DNA of 36,504 bases from DTDX01 sp964608455. Its GTDB lineage: Archaea > Thermoproteota > Bathyarchaeia > 40CM-2-53-6 > DTDX01. Below the pieces are notes generated by a model. The model worked only from the letters and a program-made list of their open reading frames with translations, searched no databases and was not told where the DNA came from. The translations under genes and the position numbers were made by a program. Below, piece by piece: positions 7,836 to 16,080 of the stretch; within the stretch, counting starts at the first letter, position 1, and every line of letters starts with the position of its first letter. Location of the stretch: NCBI GenBank assembly GCA_964608455.1, contig CAZSNM010000012.1:1-36504 (forward strand), read 5' to 3'.

Positions 7836-9034
7836 TTAGCTTTTAACCCCTCCTTTTCCCATTTTCTTTTAGCATAAAGTTTAAGTTGTTCCCAAGTTAA
7901 ACTCCACTCTTTCCCTTTTACAGGATCAATAAACTTTACTGATCGATCCATACAGCACATGCATGGATCTATTCCTCCTAAAACAACTGGAATATCTGCT
8001 ACATGCACTAAATAATCTCCTTTAGAGGTTAACATTTCAATTAAAGCCGAGAGGTTTCCAAGCGTTGGGGCTCTAACCTTGTATCTATATGGTTTATCTG
8101 TTCCATTAGATTTTACATAATGAATATCTTCTCCTCTAGGTGCTTCAACTCTGCTTACAGATTCTCCTGGTGGAGGAGCATTAGGCAGCCTAATTCTAAT
8201 TGGTCCGCTAGGCATATGATCTAAACAGTATCGAACCATATTGATCGACTCTAATGTTTCATCTATTCTAACCATTAATCGTCCAAAAACATCGCAAGTA
8301 TCATATGTTATTACATTAAATGGGACCTCATCATGAGCTGCATATGGATCATCAGCTCTTACATCAACTTTAATATTTGAAGCTCTGATTGTTGGGCCTA
8401 CAGCAGAATGCTTAATTGCTTCAGCTGGTGTTAACCTTCCAACATCTCTTAATCTAACAAGCAAGCTTTTTTCATCTTCAGCTATTTTCTTATAGTATTT
8501 TGTTCTTTCCTCAAGTATATCTAATCCCTTACGAAGCTTATAGGCTTTATCATCATCTATATCTCGTCTAACACCTCCAATAGTCATTAAGGCTGTGCTA
8601 ACTCTATTTCCTGTTAAAAGCTCAATTAAATCCATAACTACTTCTCTATCTCGCCAAGTATACATAAAGAAGGAGTCGAAACCAACTAGGTGAGCTGCAA
8701 TCCCAATCCATAAAAGGTGACTGTGAATTCTATTTAATTCTTCAATTATAACTCTAATGAATTCAGCTCTTCTAGGAATTGGTTTTTCATAAAGGTATTC
8801 AACATTTTGAGCATAGCATATTGTATGCGCTACATTGCATATTCCGCATATTCTTTCCACCAATGGAATATTTTGAATATAATTTTTAGATTCCATTAAT
8901 TTTTCGATACCTTTATGCATATAACCTATTCTAGCTTCAACTTTAACCACATATTCTCCATCTAAAGTAAAAGTAAAGTTTTCAGGTTCTTTTAAAGCTG
9001 GATGTTGAGGGCCAACAGGGATTTTTATACTCAT
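7826..9034 (-). CDS. Group 4 [NiFe]-hydrogenase large subunit (EchE/MbhL/NuoD-like)
   Basis: Catalytic subunit of 402 residues. Both nickel-binding pairs are present: RICGICNVAH (C63, C66) and DPCMCCMDR (C358, C361). It should therefore bind the [NiFe] centre, unlike respiratory NuoD, which has lost these cysteines. Other family landmarks are the start IPVGPQHPALKEP, RIGYMHKGIEKLMESK, and PRGEDIHYVKSNGTDKPYR. It sits between the small subunit (22-bp gap) and the ferredoxin subunit (10-bp overlap). The direction of catalysis (H2 evolution from ferredoxin or H2 uptake) cannot be read. No NuoH-type or antiporter-like membrane subunit follows in this window. Confidence 0.95.
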   Translation of the reverse strand: MSIKIPVGPQHPALKEPENFTFTLDGEYVVKVEARIGYMHKGIEKLMESKNYIQNIPLVERICGICNVAHTICYAQNVEYLYEKPIPRRAEFIRVIIEELNRIHSHLLWIGIAAHLVGFDSFFMYTWRDREVVMDLIELLTGNRVSTALMTIGGVRRDIDDDKAYKLRKGLDILEERTKYYKKIAEDEKSLLVRLRDVGRLTPAEAIKHSAVGPTIRASNIKVDVRADDPYAAHDEVPFNVITYDTCDVFGRLMVRIDETLESINMVRYCLDHMPSGPIRIRLPNAPPPGESVSRVEAPRGEDIHYVKSNGTDKPYRYKVRAPTLGNLSALIEMLTSKGDYLVHVADIPVVLGGIDPCMCCMDRSVKFIDPVKGKEWSLTWEQLKLYAKRKWEKEGLKAKCP

Positions 9035-9056
9035 TTTTTAGTCTTCCTCCTTAATT

Positions 9057-9488
9057 TTATTTTGCTTCAAGAGCTTTAAGCTTATTTTGTAATGCCTCAA
9101 TAGCTTTAACTATTGCTTCAGGTTTAGGTGGGCAACCATAAACATAAGCATCAACAGGAATAACTGTATCTAAACCATGCTCAACATTATAAGCTCCTCT
9201 ATAAACTCCCCCGCTTATACAGCATGTTCCAATAGCTACAACAAATTTTGGTTCAGGCATTTGCTCATAAACTCTTTTTAATCTATCTTTAACTTGCCCT
9301 GTTATGGCGCCGGTAACAACCATTATATCTGCATGTCTAGGGCTTCCCTTAAGCAGCGCTCCAAATCTTTCAACATCAAATCTTGGAGTTAAAGCTGCTA
9401 CAACCTCTATATCGCAAGCATTGCATCCACCTGTATTAAAATGAAGAAGCCAAGGGCTTTGCCTTCTAGCCCAATTAATTAAACCCAT
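9057..9488 (-). CDS. Group 4 [NiFe]-hydrogenase small subunit (EchC/MbhJ/NuoB-like)
   Basis: A compact 143-residue small subunit holding the single proximal [4Fe-4S] cluster. Ligand motifs are GGCNACDIE, the GTCCISGGVY segment and YGCPPKPE, as in NuoB, EchC and MbhJ. It lacks the signal peptide and extra clusters of uptake-hydrogenase small subunits. I take ATG 9488 as the start (MGLINWARRQSPW): GAGGTG is correctly spaced for it. The in-frame GTG at 9497 overlaps that ribosome-binding site. It follows the second RAM-domain gene closely and precedes the large subunit, so all are in one operon. Confidence 0.93.
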   Translation of the reverse strand: MGLINWARRQSPWLLHFNTGGCNACDIEVVAALTPRFDVERFGALLKGSPRHADIMVVTGAITGQVKDRLKRVYEQMPEPKFVVAIGTCCISGGVYRGAYNVEHGLDTVIPVDAYVYGCPPKPEAIVKAIEALQNKLKALEAK

Positions 9489-9502
9489 TTTATACACCTC
9501 TT

Positions 9503-9727
9503 TTAAGCTTCAACAAGGGTTTCAGTGCTTCTAACACCATCCAATGAATTTATTTTTTGAGTTATTTCCTTTAGTTTATTATAATCGGTTACAGTTAAAA
9601 ATGTTACTATATCCCATCTACCAAAAGCAATATAAGCTTTTCTTACATTTTCAAAAGTTTTGATTTGCTTTAGAATGTTTGCTACTTTAGGGGGAACAGC
9701 CTTAATTAAAATGCAGGCTTTAGGCAT
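9503..9727 (-). CDS. Stand-alone RAM (Lrp/AsnC ligand-binding) domain protein, 74 residues
   Basis: The whole protein is one RAM domain, the effector-binding half of Lrp/AsnC regulators, with no helix-turn-helix. Typical features are ACILIKAVPPKVANILKQI, the turn VRKAYIAFGRWDIVTFLTV, and the ending LDGVRSTETLVEA. Stand-alone RAM proteins form oligomers that bind amino acids or similar small ligands and may modulate partner proteins. It is the second gene of the hydrogenase operon, 17 bp after a paralogue and 14 bp before the small-subunit ATG. Family is clear; ligand and partner are not. Confidence 0.88.
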   Translation of the reverse strand: MPKACILIKAVPPKVANILKQIKTFENVRKAYIAFGRWDIVTFLTVTDYNKLKEITQKINSLDGVRSTETLVEA

Positions 9728-9744
9728 TATTTCTTCACCTTTCC

Positions 9745-9990
9745 TTAAATTTTAGCTTCAATTAATGTTTCTGTAAAAACTACTCCAGCTATGTTACCCA
9801 TTTTAAAAGCTGTTTTAGTTAAGTTATCTAGGTTTGAAGCTTCTAAATCCACAACTACATCGTATCTTCCAAAAACTGTGAAAACATCTTTAACGCCTTC
9901 AAACTCTTTCATTTTTTCTGCCACTTCATTAAATCTACCTTTTTCAGTTCTAATTAAAATGCAAGCTGAAATCAATTTTTTCACTTCCAT
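9745..9990 (-). CDS. Stand-alone RAM (Lrp/AsnC ligand-binding) domain protein, 81 residues
   Basis: Paralogue of the next gene: ISACILIRTEKGRFNEVAEK, VKDVFTVFGRYDVVVDLEA and a terminal GVVFTETLIEA. There is no DNA-binding domain. It is the first gene of the hydrogenase operon. I choose ATG 9990 over TTG 10008 because the TATA box at 10016-10024 places the transcript start near 9994, which would leave the TTG upstream of the mRNA and make the message nearly leaderless. Two consecutive stand-alone RAM proteins, differing in sequence, suggest a hetero-oligomeric sensor (inference). Confidence 0.86.
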   Translation of the reverse strand: MEVKKLISACILIRTEKGRFNEVAEKMKEFEGVKDVFTVFGRYDVVVDLEASNLDNLTKTAFKMGNIAGVVFTETLIEAKI

Positions 9991-10015
9991 ATTTAAAATT
10001 TTATCCAATTACCAT

Positions 10016-10024
10016 ATTTTATAG
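10016..10024 (-). promoter_or_regulatory. TATA box of the RAM/hydrogenase operon
   Basis: On the minus strand this reads CTATAAAAT. It lies about 30 bp before the ATG at 9990 and in the only gap (63 bp) between the upstream operon and this one. The spacing predicts a start of transcription around 9994. Confidence 0.55.
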
Positions 10025-10071
10025 CAAATTTTAAAATTTAAATTTTATAGTTTAAATTGCTTTTATAATGG

Positions 10072-10488
10072 TTAATTGCTATTTTTATATATGGTGACAA
10101 TACCTTTTCTTCCATCAACCTCCACTAAATCTCCATTTTTAATAACTTCAATTGGATTTTCTTCCAATTTATCTACTAAAGGAATTTTAGCGATTACGCA
10201 TCCAACCGCTATAATTGGTTCAGTTTCAATATTTATTATAGCAGCAGGTTTAGTACCATATTTTGATAAAGCATAAAGCGTATAAGAACCAACTGTACTT
10301 CCTTTACCAAATGGAAAAACTAAAATTTTACCTGTTATAGTTTCCCCATATAATTCATGATTTTTATCTGTGATTAAACCATTTAAAGGGTTTACGCCTC
10401 CGAGAAAAGATATTGAAGATTTAGCAACTAAAGCTTTGCCTTTTCCTAAGCCCTCTACTATTCCTCTACCTTTAAGCTTTATTTTCAA
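10072..10488 (-). CDS. Phosphomevalonate dehydratase small subunit (aconitase X swivel domain)
   Basis: A 138-residue protein of the DUF126/AcnX-swivel family. Motifs include KGRGIVEGLGKGKALVA at the N-terminus, the conserved loop VFPFGKGSTVGSYTLYAL, and IPLVDKL followed by GDLVEVDGRKGIV. With the large subunit it forms the enzyme that dehydrates (R)-5-phosphomevalonate to trans-anhydromevalonate 5-phosphate in the archaeal mevalonate pathway. It overlaps the large-subunit gene by 17 bp and is the last gene of the operon. The pathway role rests on the published archaeal system and on the neighbouring UbiD-type decarboxylase. Confidence 0.92.
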   Translation of the reverse strand: MKIKLKGRGIVEGLGKGKALVAKSSISFLGGVNPLNGLITDKNHELYGETITGKILVFPFGKGSTVGSYTLYALSKYGTKPAAIINIETEPIIAVGCVIAKIPLVDKLEENPIEVIKNGDLVEVDGRKGIVTIYKNSN

Positions 10489-11671
10489 TTTTTTTAATCT
10501 CCTCTAAAGGTTTTAATTCAACTTTAATGTTTGATAAAGAACTTAAATAGTAGGCTGCTTTACTAGAGTTTACTTGTGCCTTTAAAACTCCTATTGTTTC
10601 TAAAGGAGATACAACCATACATGTATCTTTTATAACTTTTCCACCCGCATTCTCAATTTTTTTAACAAAACCTTTTTTAACAGCTTTTTCATAAATTTTT
10701 CTTGAGGTAAAACACCAAAGATTTTTAGTTAAACTTTTTTCTTTAATAAAGCTTGCTATTTTTTTTAATTCATTAAGGCTTAAATGAGGACATCCTAAAA
10801 GAATATGGGTTGAAGATTCTTCATTGCTTAATTTTTCCCTAGCTTTTTCAATATCTTTTTTCTCTATAGTAATTTTCTCCAGATTTTTTAAATTATTTTT
10901 TAAAGTTTTTGCCTCAGGAGTTATATTTTCTAAATGAAATAGGGCTATTCCACTTGAAGTTGCTATTCCAGCTCCTAAAGCTTTTAAATTATCTAAATTT
11001 ATTTTTCCTTTAAATTTATTGATAAATGGAACGCCTTTAGAAATTTTTTCTCCAATAACATATCCTAACAAGCTAAATTCAAGCTCATTAATAATTGAAC
11101 CTTCAACCTTAACAATATGAGTTGGTTTTCTTTCACTTTTTAAATGCATTCCATACATAGCTGTTTTTCCTATAATTGCGCTTGCTAAAGCTGATGGACC
11201 CCCCTCCCTATTTGTTTTAGCTCCAAAAATAGAATTAGCAAATATTACTGCTGAAGATTCAGCCCAAGCTAAATGAGCATTAAATCTTGGTTTAACACCA
11301 ATTAAATATGGTGTGCATGAACAGGTTTTTTCAGCACCCATACCTTCCAAAAAAGAAATTATTTCTAATTGTTTTTTAGCGAAATCTTCAGGAATACCTA
11401 TTTCCCTCCATTTTTCAAGATCCATTCCAGCAGGATTTAAAGTTGTTGGAACAGCAAATTTAGCATTTTTAGCATATAAATCCTTTATAAATTCTAATCC
11501 GGAATCCCCTATTGTTTTATAGGAGATTCCAGCAATTTGAGCATTTTCAATTGAAATTAATTTTTTAGCTTTAAAAATTTCTCCTAGAGTCACAATTAAT
11601 TTTAAAGCTAATGCTTTAGCTTCACCATATTCACCATCAAGCATTTTCTCTTCAATTTTAGATAAATACAT
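10472..11671 (-). CDS. Phosphomevalonate dehydratase large subunit (aconitase X catalytic domain)
   Basis: A 399-residue aconitase-X (DUF521) protein, a [4Fe-4S] dehydratase. Cysteines that likely hold the cluster are in CSCTPYLIG, LGCPHLSL and KDTCMVVSPL; WAESSAVIFANSIFGAKTNREGGPSALASA is typical of the family. Length and domain match the separate large-subunit form used by archaea rather than the fused bacterial form. Its ATG comes one base after the UbiD-type stop (TAAAATG), and its end overlaps the small subunit. Together the operon encodes two consecutive steps of archaeal isoprenoid lipid synthesis. Confidence 0.93.
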   Translation of the reverse strand: MYLSKIEEKMLDGEYGEAKALALKLIVTLGEIFKAKKLISIENAQIAGISYKTIGDSGLEFIKDLYAKNAKFAVPTTLNPAGMDLEKWREIGIPEDFAKKQLEIISFLEGMGAEKTCSCTPYLIGVKPRFNAHLAWAESSAVIFANSIFGAKTNREGGPSALASAIIGKTAMYGMHLKSERKPTHIVKVEGSIINELEFSLLGYVIGEKISKGVPFINKFKGKINLDNLKALGAGIATSSGIALFHLENITPEAKTLKNNLKNLEKITIEKKDIEKAREKLSNEESSTHILLGCPHLSLNELKKIASFIKEKSLTKNLWCFTSRKIYEKAVKKGFVKKIENAGGKVIKDTCMVVSPLETIGVLKAQVNSSKAAYYLSSLSNIKVELKPLEEIKKIENKA

Positions 11672-11672
11672 T

Positions 11673-12980
11673 TTATTCTTCCTCTTTTAATAAGGGAATT
11701 TTAGCTTTTTCAAATTTTTCTTTAGGTTTAAGCAACGTTCTTGTAGCATCAATACCTAATTTTGAAGTTAACGCTAATTCTTGATCAGCTGATGGATCTA
11801 AAGTTGAACCTCTTGCATTTTTTATTATTAAAACACCTTTATCAGGTTGAAATCTAGTGGCTAAAGCCCATTCAACCTCTTCAGAATCAAAAATATTTAT
11901 ATCAGAATCAAAAACAGCAGCTAGCTTTAAGGATGGATGAGCACCAAAAGCCGCCATTAAAGCTGTTTTTCCATCACCTTCAGTTTGTTTTTCAATTGAA
12001 ATTCTTGCATGAAACCAACCGCACCCTCCAGAAGTTAAATAAACATCTTTAACCTTTGGAATAACACTTTTAACTGCACCATAAATTTTAGCTTCATAAG
12101 GTAAACCCATTAAAATTTTATGTTCAAAACCGCCTGGAAGCAAAGCTTGATATAAATAATCTTCTCTATGCATAAATTTAGTTAACTTTATTACAGGTTG
12201 CTTTCTAACTATATCATAAGTTCCAGTTAAATCTACGAAAGGCCCTTCATTAACTTCTTTTTTTAATAAAAGTTTTCCCTCAAAAGCTATTTCAGCTTCA
12301 GCAGGTACATGCAATCCATTTTCAAGCAAAGTTAAAGTTAATTTTTCATTTAAAAAAGAGTTTGCAATCCAATATTCATTTACACCATAGGGGGCTGGAG
12401 AAGCTGCAGCAAGAAGTATAGCTGGATGAAGGCCTAACGCTATTGCTACATCAAGCTCTTCAACCCCTCTTCTTTCAGCCTCCATGCATATTTGATATAA
12501 GTGTCTTGGAACAATTCTTATAGCTAAATGTTGATCATCTAAAACCATTAGTCTATGAATTGAAACATTTTCATTTCCTTCACTATCTTTAGCTGCAACA
12601 ATAGCTGAAGTAATATATAATCCCCCATCTTTTTCATAATGCTTTAAAATTGGTATTTTTGAAAGTTTAGGTTTTTCCAAAACAGTTTTTACAGAAGCGT
12701 CATTAACAATTGAAGGTTTTTTAGGTGAATTTAATGAATCTAAAATTTTTTTATGCAAGTTTTCTTTAGAAACTTTAAGCGCTAAACAAATTTTATCTCT
12801 TGAACTGCAAACTCCAGCAACAATTTTATTTGAAAAATTTTTTACTTTCTCAAATAAAAGAGCTTCTCCATCAAATTTTTTAATTATTTGAGCTGCTTGA
12901 AACTTTGTTGAAACTTCCTCTTTTATTTTATGAAGCTTTCCTAAATCATCCAATTCCTTTATAAAATTTCTTAAACTCAA
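11673..12980 (-). CDS. UbiD-family decarboxylase, probable anhydromevalonate phosphate decarboxylase
   Basis: A 435-residue UbiD-type, prenylated-FMN-dependent decarboxylase. Family segments: GKLHKIKEEVSTKFQAAQI, NVSIHRLMVLDDQHLAIRIVPRHLYQI, EAEIAFEGKLL, EGPFVDLTGTYDIVRKQPV, and the terminal RGSTLDPSADQE. Co-transcription with both phosphomevalonate dehydratase subunits identifies the substrate by context: trans-anhydromevalonate 5-phosphate, giving isopentenyl phosphate. The start is TTG 12980; GTGA is close upstream. A UbiX-type enzyme to make the prenylated FMN is not in the window. Confidence 0.9.
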   Translation of the reverse strand: MSLRNFIKELDDLGKLHKIKEEVSTKFQAAQIIKKFDGEALLFEKVKNFSNKIVAGVCSSRDKICLALKVSKENLHKKILDSLNSPKKPSIVNDASVKTVLEKPKLSKIPILKHYEKDGGLYITSAIVAAKDSEGNENVSIHRLMVLDDQHLAIRIVPRHLYQICMEAERRGVEELDVAIALGLHPAILLAAASPAPYGVNEYWIANSFLNEKLTLTLLENGLHVPAEAEIAFEGKLLLKKEVNEGPFVDLTGTYDIVRKQPVIKLTKFMHREDYLYQALLPGGFEHKILMGLPYEAKIYGAVKSVIPKVKDVYLTSGGCGWFHARISIEKQTEGDGKTALMAAFGAHPSLKLAAVFDSDINIFDSEEVEWALATRFQPDKGVLIIKNARGSTLDPSADQELALTSKLGIDATRTLLKPKEKFEKAKIPLLKEEE

Positions 12981-13157
12981 TAAACTTCACAACCGAAAAT
13001 TTTTTAAAGAAATATTTTTATTCACTTATTTAAAAAATTACTTTGAAAAAACATTGTTTGTTTAAAATTTTTAGGGGATAAATTTAAATTTGATTTATGA
13101 ATAAAATCAGCTTAAATAAAAATTTAAAAATATAAAGGAGGAAAAATCTGGAGAAAA

Positions 13158-13721
13158 ATGCAACCTCAAATAATTCATGGAATTTTTCTTCCAAAAAAAT
13201 TCTTTATAACAACTGGTGTAGCGACAAGCTCTGTTTCACCTTTAAATGCTTTTGATGCAGCTTTAGTTAAAGCTGGAATAGCTCAATGCAATTTAGTAAA
13301 TGTTTCTTCAATTTTACCTCCAGATGCTGAACTTGTTGAAAGCGTACCTATTACTCCAGGAACAATAACTTTTACTGTAATGGCTAGAATGGATGGTGCT
13401 CCAGGTGAAACTATTGGAGCTGGAATTGGATGGGCTTGGGCTAAATCTGAAGAGGAAAAATATGGTTTTGTTGCTGAAGCCCATGGTTATAAAGATAAAG
13501 AAGCTATAAATAGAGAGTTAAAATGGAAGCTTCATGAAATGGCTGAAATAAGAAAAATGAAGCTTGAAAAAATTGAAGCTCGTTCAGAATCTATGGAGGT
13601 TCCTAAAGGAAAATATGGTTGCGTTATTGTAGCTTTAGTTTATGTTCCATGGACTGAAATTGAAGCTAGAAGAATTATTGAATCGAAAATTTCACAGCTT
13701 CAAAAAACCTTTTCCATATAA
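13158..13721 (+). CDS. pdaD: Pyruvoyl-dependent arginine decarboxylase
   Basis: Makes agmatine from arginine, the first polyamine step in many archaea, and agmatine is also used to modify tRNA-Ile2. The 187-residue proenzyme has the self-cleavage site NVSSILPP; cleavage between S50 and S51 would create the pyruvoyl group at S51. Other landmarks are FFITTGVATSSVSPLNAFDAAL and GETIGAGIGWAWAKSEEEKYGFVAEAHGY. The ATG at 13158 is preceded by GGAG four bases upstream and by a stronger GGAGG sixteen bases upstream. It stands alone; the downstream 61 bp are T-rich. Confidence 0.96.
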   Translation: MQPQIIHGIFLPKKFFITTGVATSSVSPLNAFDAALVKAGIAQCNLVNVSSILPPDAELVESVPITPGTITFTVMARMDGAPGETIGAGIGWAWAKSEEEKYGFVAEAHGYKDKEAINRELKWKLHEMAEIRKMKLEKIEARSESMEVPKGKYGCVIVALVYVPWTEIEARRIIESKISQLQKTFSI

Positions 13722-13734
13722 AACCTAAAATTTA

Positions 13735-13777
13735 AAAACAATTTTTTATTTTTTATAAAAATTTTTTCTTTTTATTT
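13735..13777 (+). terminator. T-rich tract after pdaD
   Basis: Repeated T5-T6 runs follow the pdaD stop and end just before the ATG of the adenylyltransferase gene at 13783. It fits an archaeal oligo-T terminator, though it leaves very little room for a separate promoter for the next gene, so part of the transcription may read through. Confidence 0.35.
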
Positions 13778-13782
13778 TTTCA

Positions 13783-14259
13783 ATGAAAAAGAAAAAGCTT
13801 GTTGCTGTTGGAGGAACCTTTGATAAACTTCATAAGGGCCATAAAAAACTTCTTGAACTTTCATTTAAAATTGGAGAAAAAGTTCTTATTGGTTTAAGCA
13901 GCGATGAACTTGTAAAAAAACTTCAAAAACCTCATGAAGTAGCTCCCTATATAGAAAGAGAAAAAAATTTAATTTCTTTTTTAAAAGAAAAAGGTTTTAT
14001 AAATCGATTTGAAATAATACCGCTTAAAGATAGATATGGGATAACCTTAATTCATCCAAATCTTGAGGCTTTAATTACTGGTGAAGAAAATAAGGGTATT
14101 GCAGAAAAAATAAATGAGGAAAGAATTAAAAAAGGTTTAAAACCTTTAGAAATTTTTTATGTAAAAACTGTTTTAGCTGAAGATAATAAACCTATTTCCT
14201 CAACTAGAATTAGAAAAGGAGAAATAAATGAAAATGGAAAACTTACACGAAAAAATTAA
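13783..14259 (+). CDS. coaD: Archaeal phosphopantetheine adenylyltransferase (PPAT)
   Basis: Fourth step of CoA synthesis: 4'-phosphopantetheine + ATP to dephospho-CoA. The 158-residue nucleotidyltransferase has GGTFDKLHKGHKKLLE (the HxGH-type motif) and the terminal ISSTRIRKGEI (the ISSTxIR motif), both nucleotide-binding signatures. Length and VAPYIEREKN match the archaeal/eukaryotic PPAT group rather than bacterial CoaD. It overlaps the HAD gene by 32 bp, which implies coupled translation. Confidence 0.92.
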   Translation: MKKKKLVAVGGTFDKLHKGHKKLLELSFKIGEKVLIGLSSDELVKKLQKPHEVAPYIEREKNLISFLKEKGFINRFEIIPLKDRYGITLIHPNLEALITGEENKGIAEKINEERIKKGLKPLEIFYVKTVLAEDNKPISSTRIRKGEINENGKLTRKN

Positions 14260-14926
14260 TTTTAACCATAAAATAACTATTATTTCATTTGATGTTGATG
14301 GAACACTTATAGATTACGATTTTGTAAATTCAGTTTGGTTTGAGGAAATTCCAAAGCTTGTTGCTGAAAAAGAAAAAATTTCATTTAATAAAGCTTTAGA
14401 AAAAGTTAAATCTGCTTATAATGAGGTTACTGAAGAAAAAATAGAATGGTATGACATTAAATATTGGATTAATAAATTTGAGTTAAAAACAGATTGGAAA
14501 GAAATTTTAGAAAAAGCAAAATGGAAAATTAAGGTTTACCCAGATGTTTTATCTACGCTTGAAAAATTAAATAAAAAATATAAGCTTATAATAAATTCTA
14601 ATTCACCTAGAGAATTTTTAGATTTAGAATTAAAGGAAACTAAATTAAATAAATTTTTTTCTTATGTTTTTTCTTCAACCTCAGATTTTAATCAAGTTAG
14701 AAAAAGCGAAGATTACTATGCAAAAATATGCTTTATTTTACAGGTTAAACCGGAAAGCATGCTTCATATAGGTGATAATTGGAAATTTGATTTTGAGGCC
14801 CCATCAAAAATAGGAATTAAAACTTTATTTTTAGATAGAAGTAAAACTAAAAATGGAAAATTTATTATTCATAGTTTAACTCAAATAGAGGATACAATCA
14901 AAAATTTTGAGGTAGAAAATTTTTGA
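14228..14926 (+). CDS. HAD-superfamily hydrolase
   Basis: A 232-residue HAD phosphatase-like protein. Motif I is FDVDGTLID near residues 20-28, motif II lies in LIINSNSPREF, a lysine in QVRKSEDYYAK fits motif III, and motif IV is HIGDNWKFDFEAPSKIG. A helical cap lies between motifs I and II, as in subfamily I. The substrate is not predictable. It overlaps coaD upstream, and its TGA overlaps the TTG start of the aminotransferase downstream, so coaD, this gene and the aminotransferase appear to be one operon. A second in-frame ATG at 14234 is an alternative start. Confidence 0.88.
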   Translation: MKMENLHEKINFNHKITIISFDVDGTLIDYDFVNSVWFEEIPKLVAEKEKISFNKALEKVKSAYNEVTEEKIEWYDIKYWINKFELKTDWKEILEKAKWKIKVYPDVLSTLEKLNKKYKLIINSNSPREFLDLELKETKLNKFFSYVFSSTSDFNQVRKSEDYYAKICFILQVKPESMLHIGDNWKFDFEAPSKIGIKTLFLDRSKTKNGKFIIHSLTQIEDTIKNFEVENF

Positions 14927-16080
14927 TTGCAAAAAGAGCTTTAAACCTTAAACCAAGTGAAACCTTAGCTATAACTGCTAAAGCAAAAGAATTAAAAAGG
15001 GCTGGGGTAAAAATTGTTAATTTAAGCGCTGGAGAACCCGATTTCCCAACGCCTGAAAACATTAAAAATGAAGCGTTTAAAGCTTTAAAAGAAAATTTTA
15101 CTTATTATACAGCTGCTTCAGGTATTCCTGAATTAAAAATTGAAATTTCTAAAAAGCTTAAGGAAGTCAATAAAGTTTTTTATGAGCCTGAACAAATATG
15201 CGTTACAGCTGGAGCAAAACAGGGTTTATACGCTGTTATGCAGGTTATTCTTAATCCTGGAGATGAGGTTCTTTTACCAACACCATTTTGGGTTAGCTAT
15301 TTAGAGCAAATTAAGCTTTGCGAAGCCACACCAATATTTGTTCCAATGGATGAAAAAAATAAAATTAAAGCTGATTTAATTAAGGAAAAAATTACAAGCA
15401 AAACTAAATGTTTAATTTTAAATTCTCCATCAAACCCTGCAGGAATGATATGCGATTTTAAAGAATTAAAGGCTATAGCTGATTTAGCGCTTGAAAAAAA
15501 CTTTTATATTATCTCAGATGAAGTTTATGAATTTTTTGTTTATGATGGAAAAACACATGTAAGCATTGCTTCATTAAATAATGAAATTCAAGAAAAAACT
15601 ATAATTATAAATTCTTTTTCTAAAACTTATTCTATGACAGGTTGGAGAATAGGTTACTTAGCTGCTTCAAAAGAAATTATTGAAGCTGTAAGCAGCTTTC
15701 AAAGTCATGCTATTGGAAACCCTAATAGCATAGCTCAAAAAGCAGCTTTAGAAGCTTTAAAAGGTCCTCAAGACTTTATATATAAAATGGTTAAAGCATT
15801 TGATGAAAGAAGAAAATTTATTGTAAAACGTTTAAATGAAATTCCTGGGTTAAATTGTGTTATGCCTGAAGGCGCTTTTTACGCTTTTCCAGAAATAACA
15901 CAAACAAAATTAAACTCAATAAAGTTTGCTGAAAAACTTCTTGAGGAAGCTGGAGTAGCAGCTGTGCCTGGAGCAGCATTTGGTAGCGATTCACATATAC
16001 GCTTTAGTTATGCAGCTTCAATAAATGAAATTAATGAAGGAATGGAAAGATTAGAAAAATTTTGCAGAAAAATATGTTAA
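14923..16080 (+). CDS. Class I/II aminotransferase, probable aspartate aminotransferase
   Basis: A 385-residue PLP enzyme of fold type I. Landmarks: NLSAGEPDFPTPENI near residue 35, TAGAKQGLYAVMQVIL, LNSPSNPAGMI, ISDEVYEFFVYDG, and the PLP-lysine segment NSFSKTYSMTGWRIGY. The closest functional group is the AspC-like aspartate/2-oxoglutarate enzymes, but aromatic or alanine substrates are possible. The start is TTG 14923 overlapping the previous stop (TTGA). It is convergent with the TatD gene, with a 4-bp overlap of the ends. Confidence 0.9.
   Translation: MIAKRALNLKPSETLAITAKAKELKRAGVKIVNLSAGEPDFPTPENIKNEAFKALKENFTYYTAASGIPELKIEISKKLKEVNKVFYEPEQICVTAGAKQGLYAVMQVILNPGDEVLLPTPFWVSYLEQIKLCEATPIFVPMDEKNKIKADLIKEKITSKTKCLILNSPSNPAGMICDFKELKAIADLALEKNFYIISDEVYEFFVYDGKTHVSIASLNNEIQEKTIIINSFSKTYSMTGWRIGYLAASKEIIEAVSSFQSHAIGNPNSIAQKAALEALKGPQDFIYKMVKAFDERRKFIVKRLNEIPGLNCVMPEGAFYAFPEITQTKLNSIKFAEKLLEEAGVAAVPGAAFGSDSHIRFSYAASINEINEGMERLEKFCRKIC

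Noticed and set aside
9489..9497. GTG at 9497 as the start of the hydrogenase small subunit.
   Set aside because: The GTG is part of the GAGGTG ribosome-binding site that is well placed for ATG 9488.
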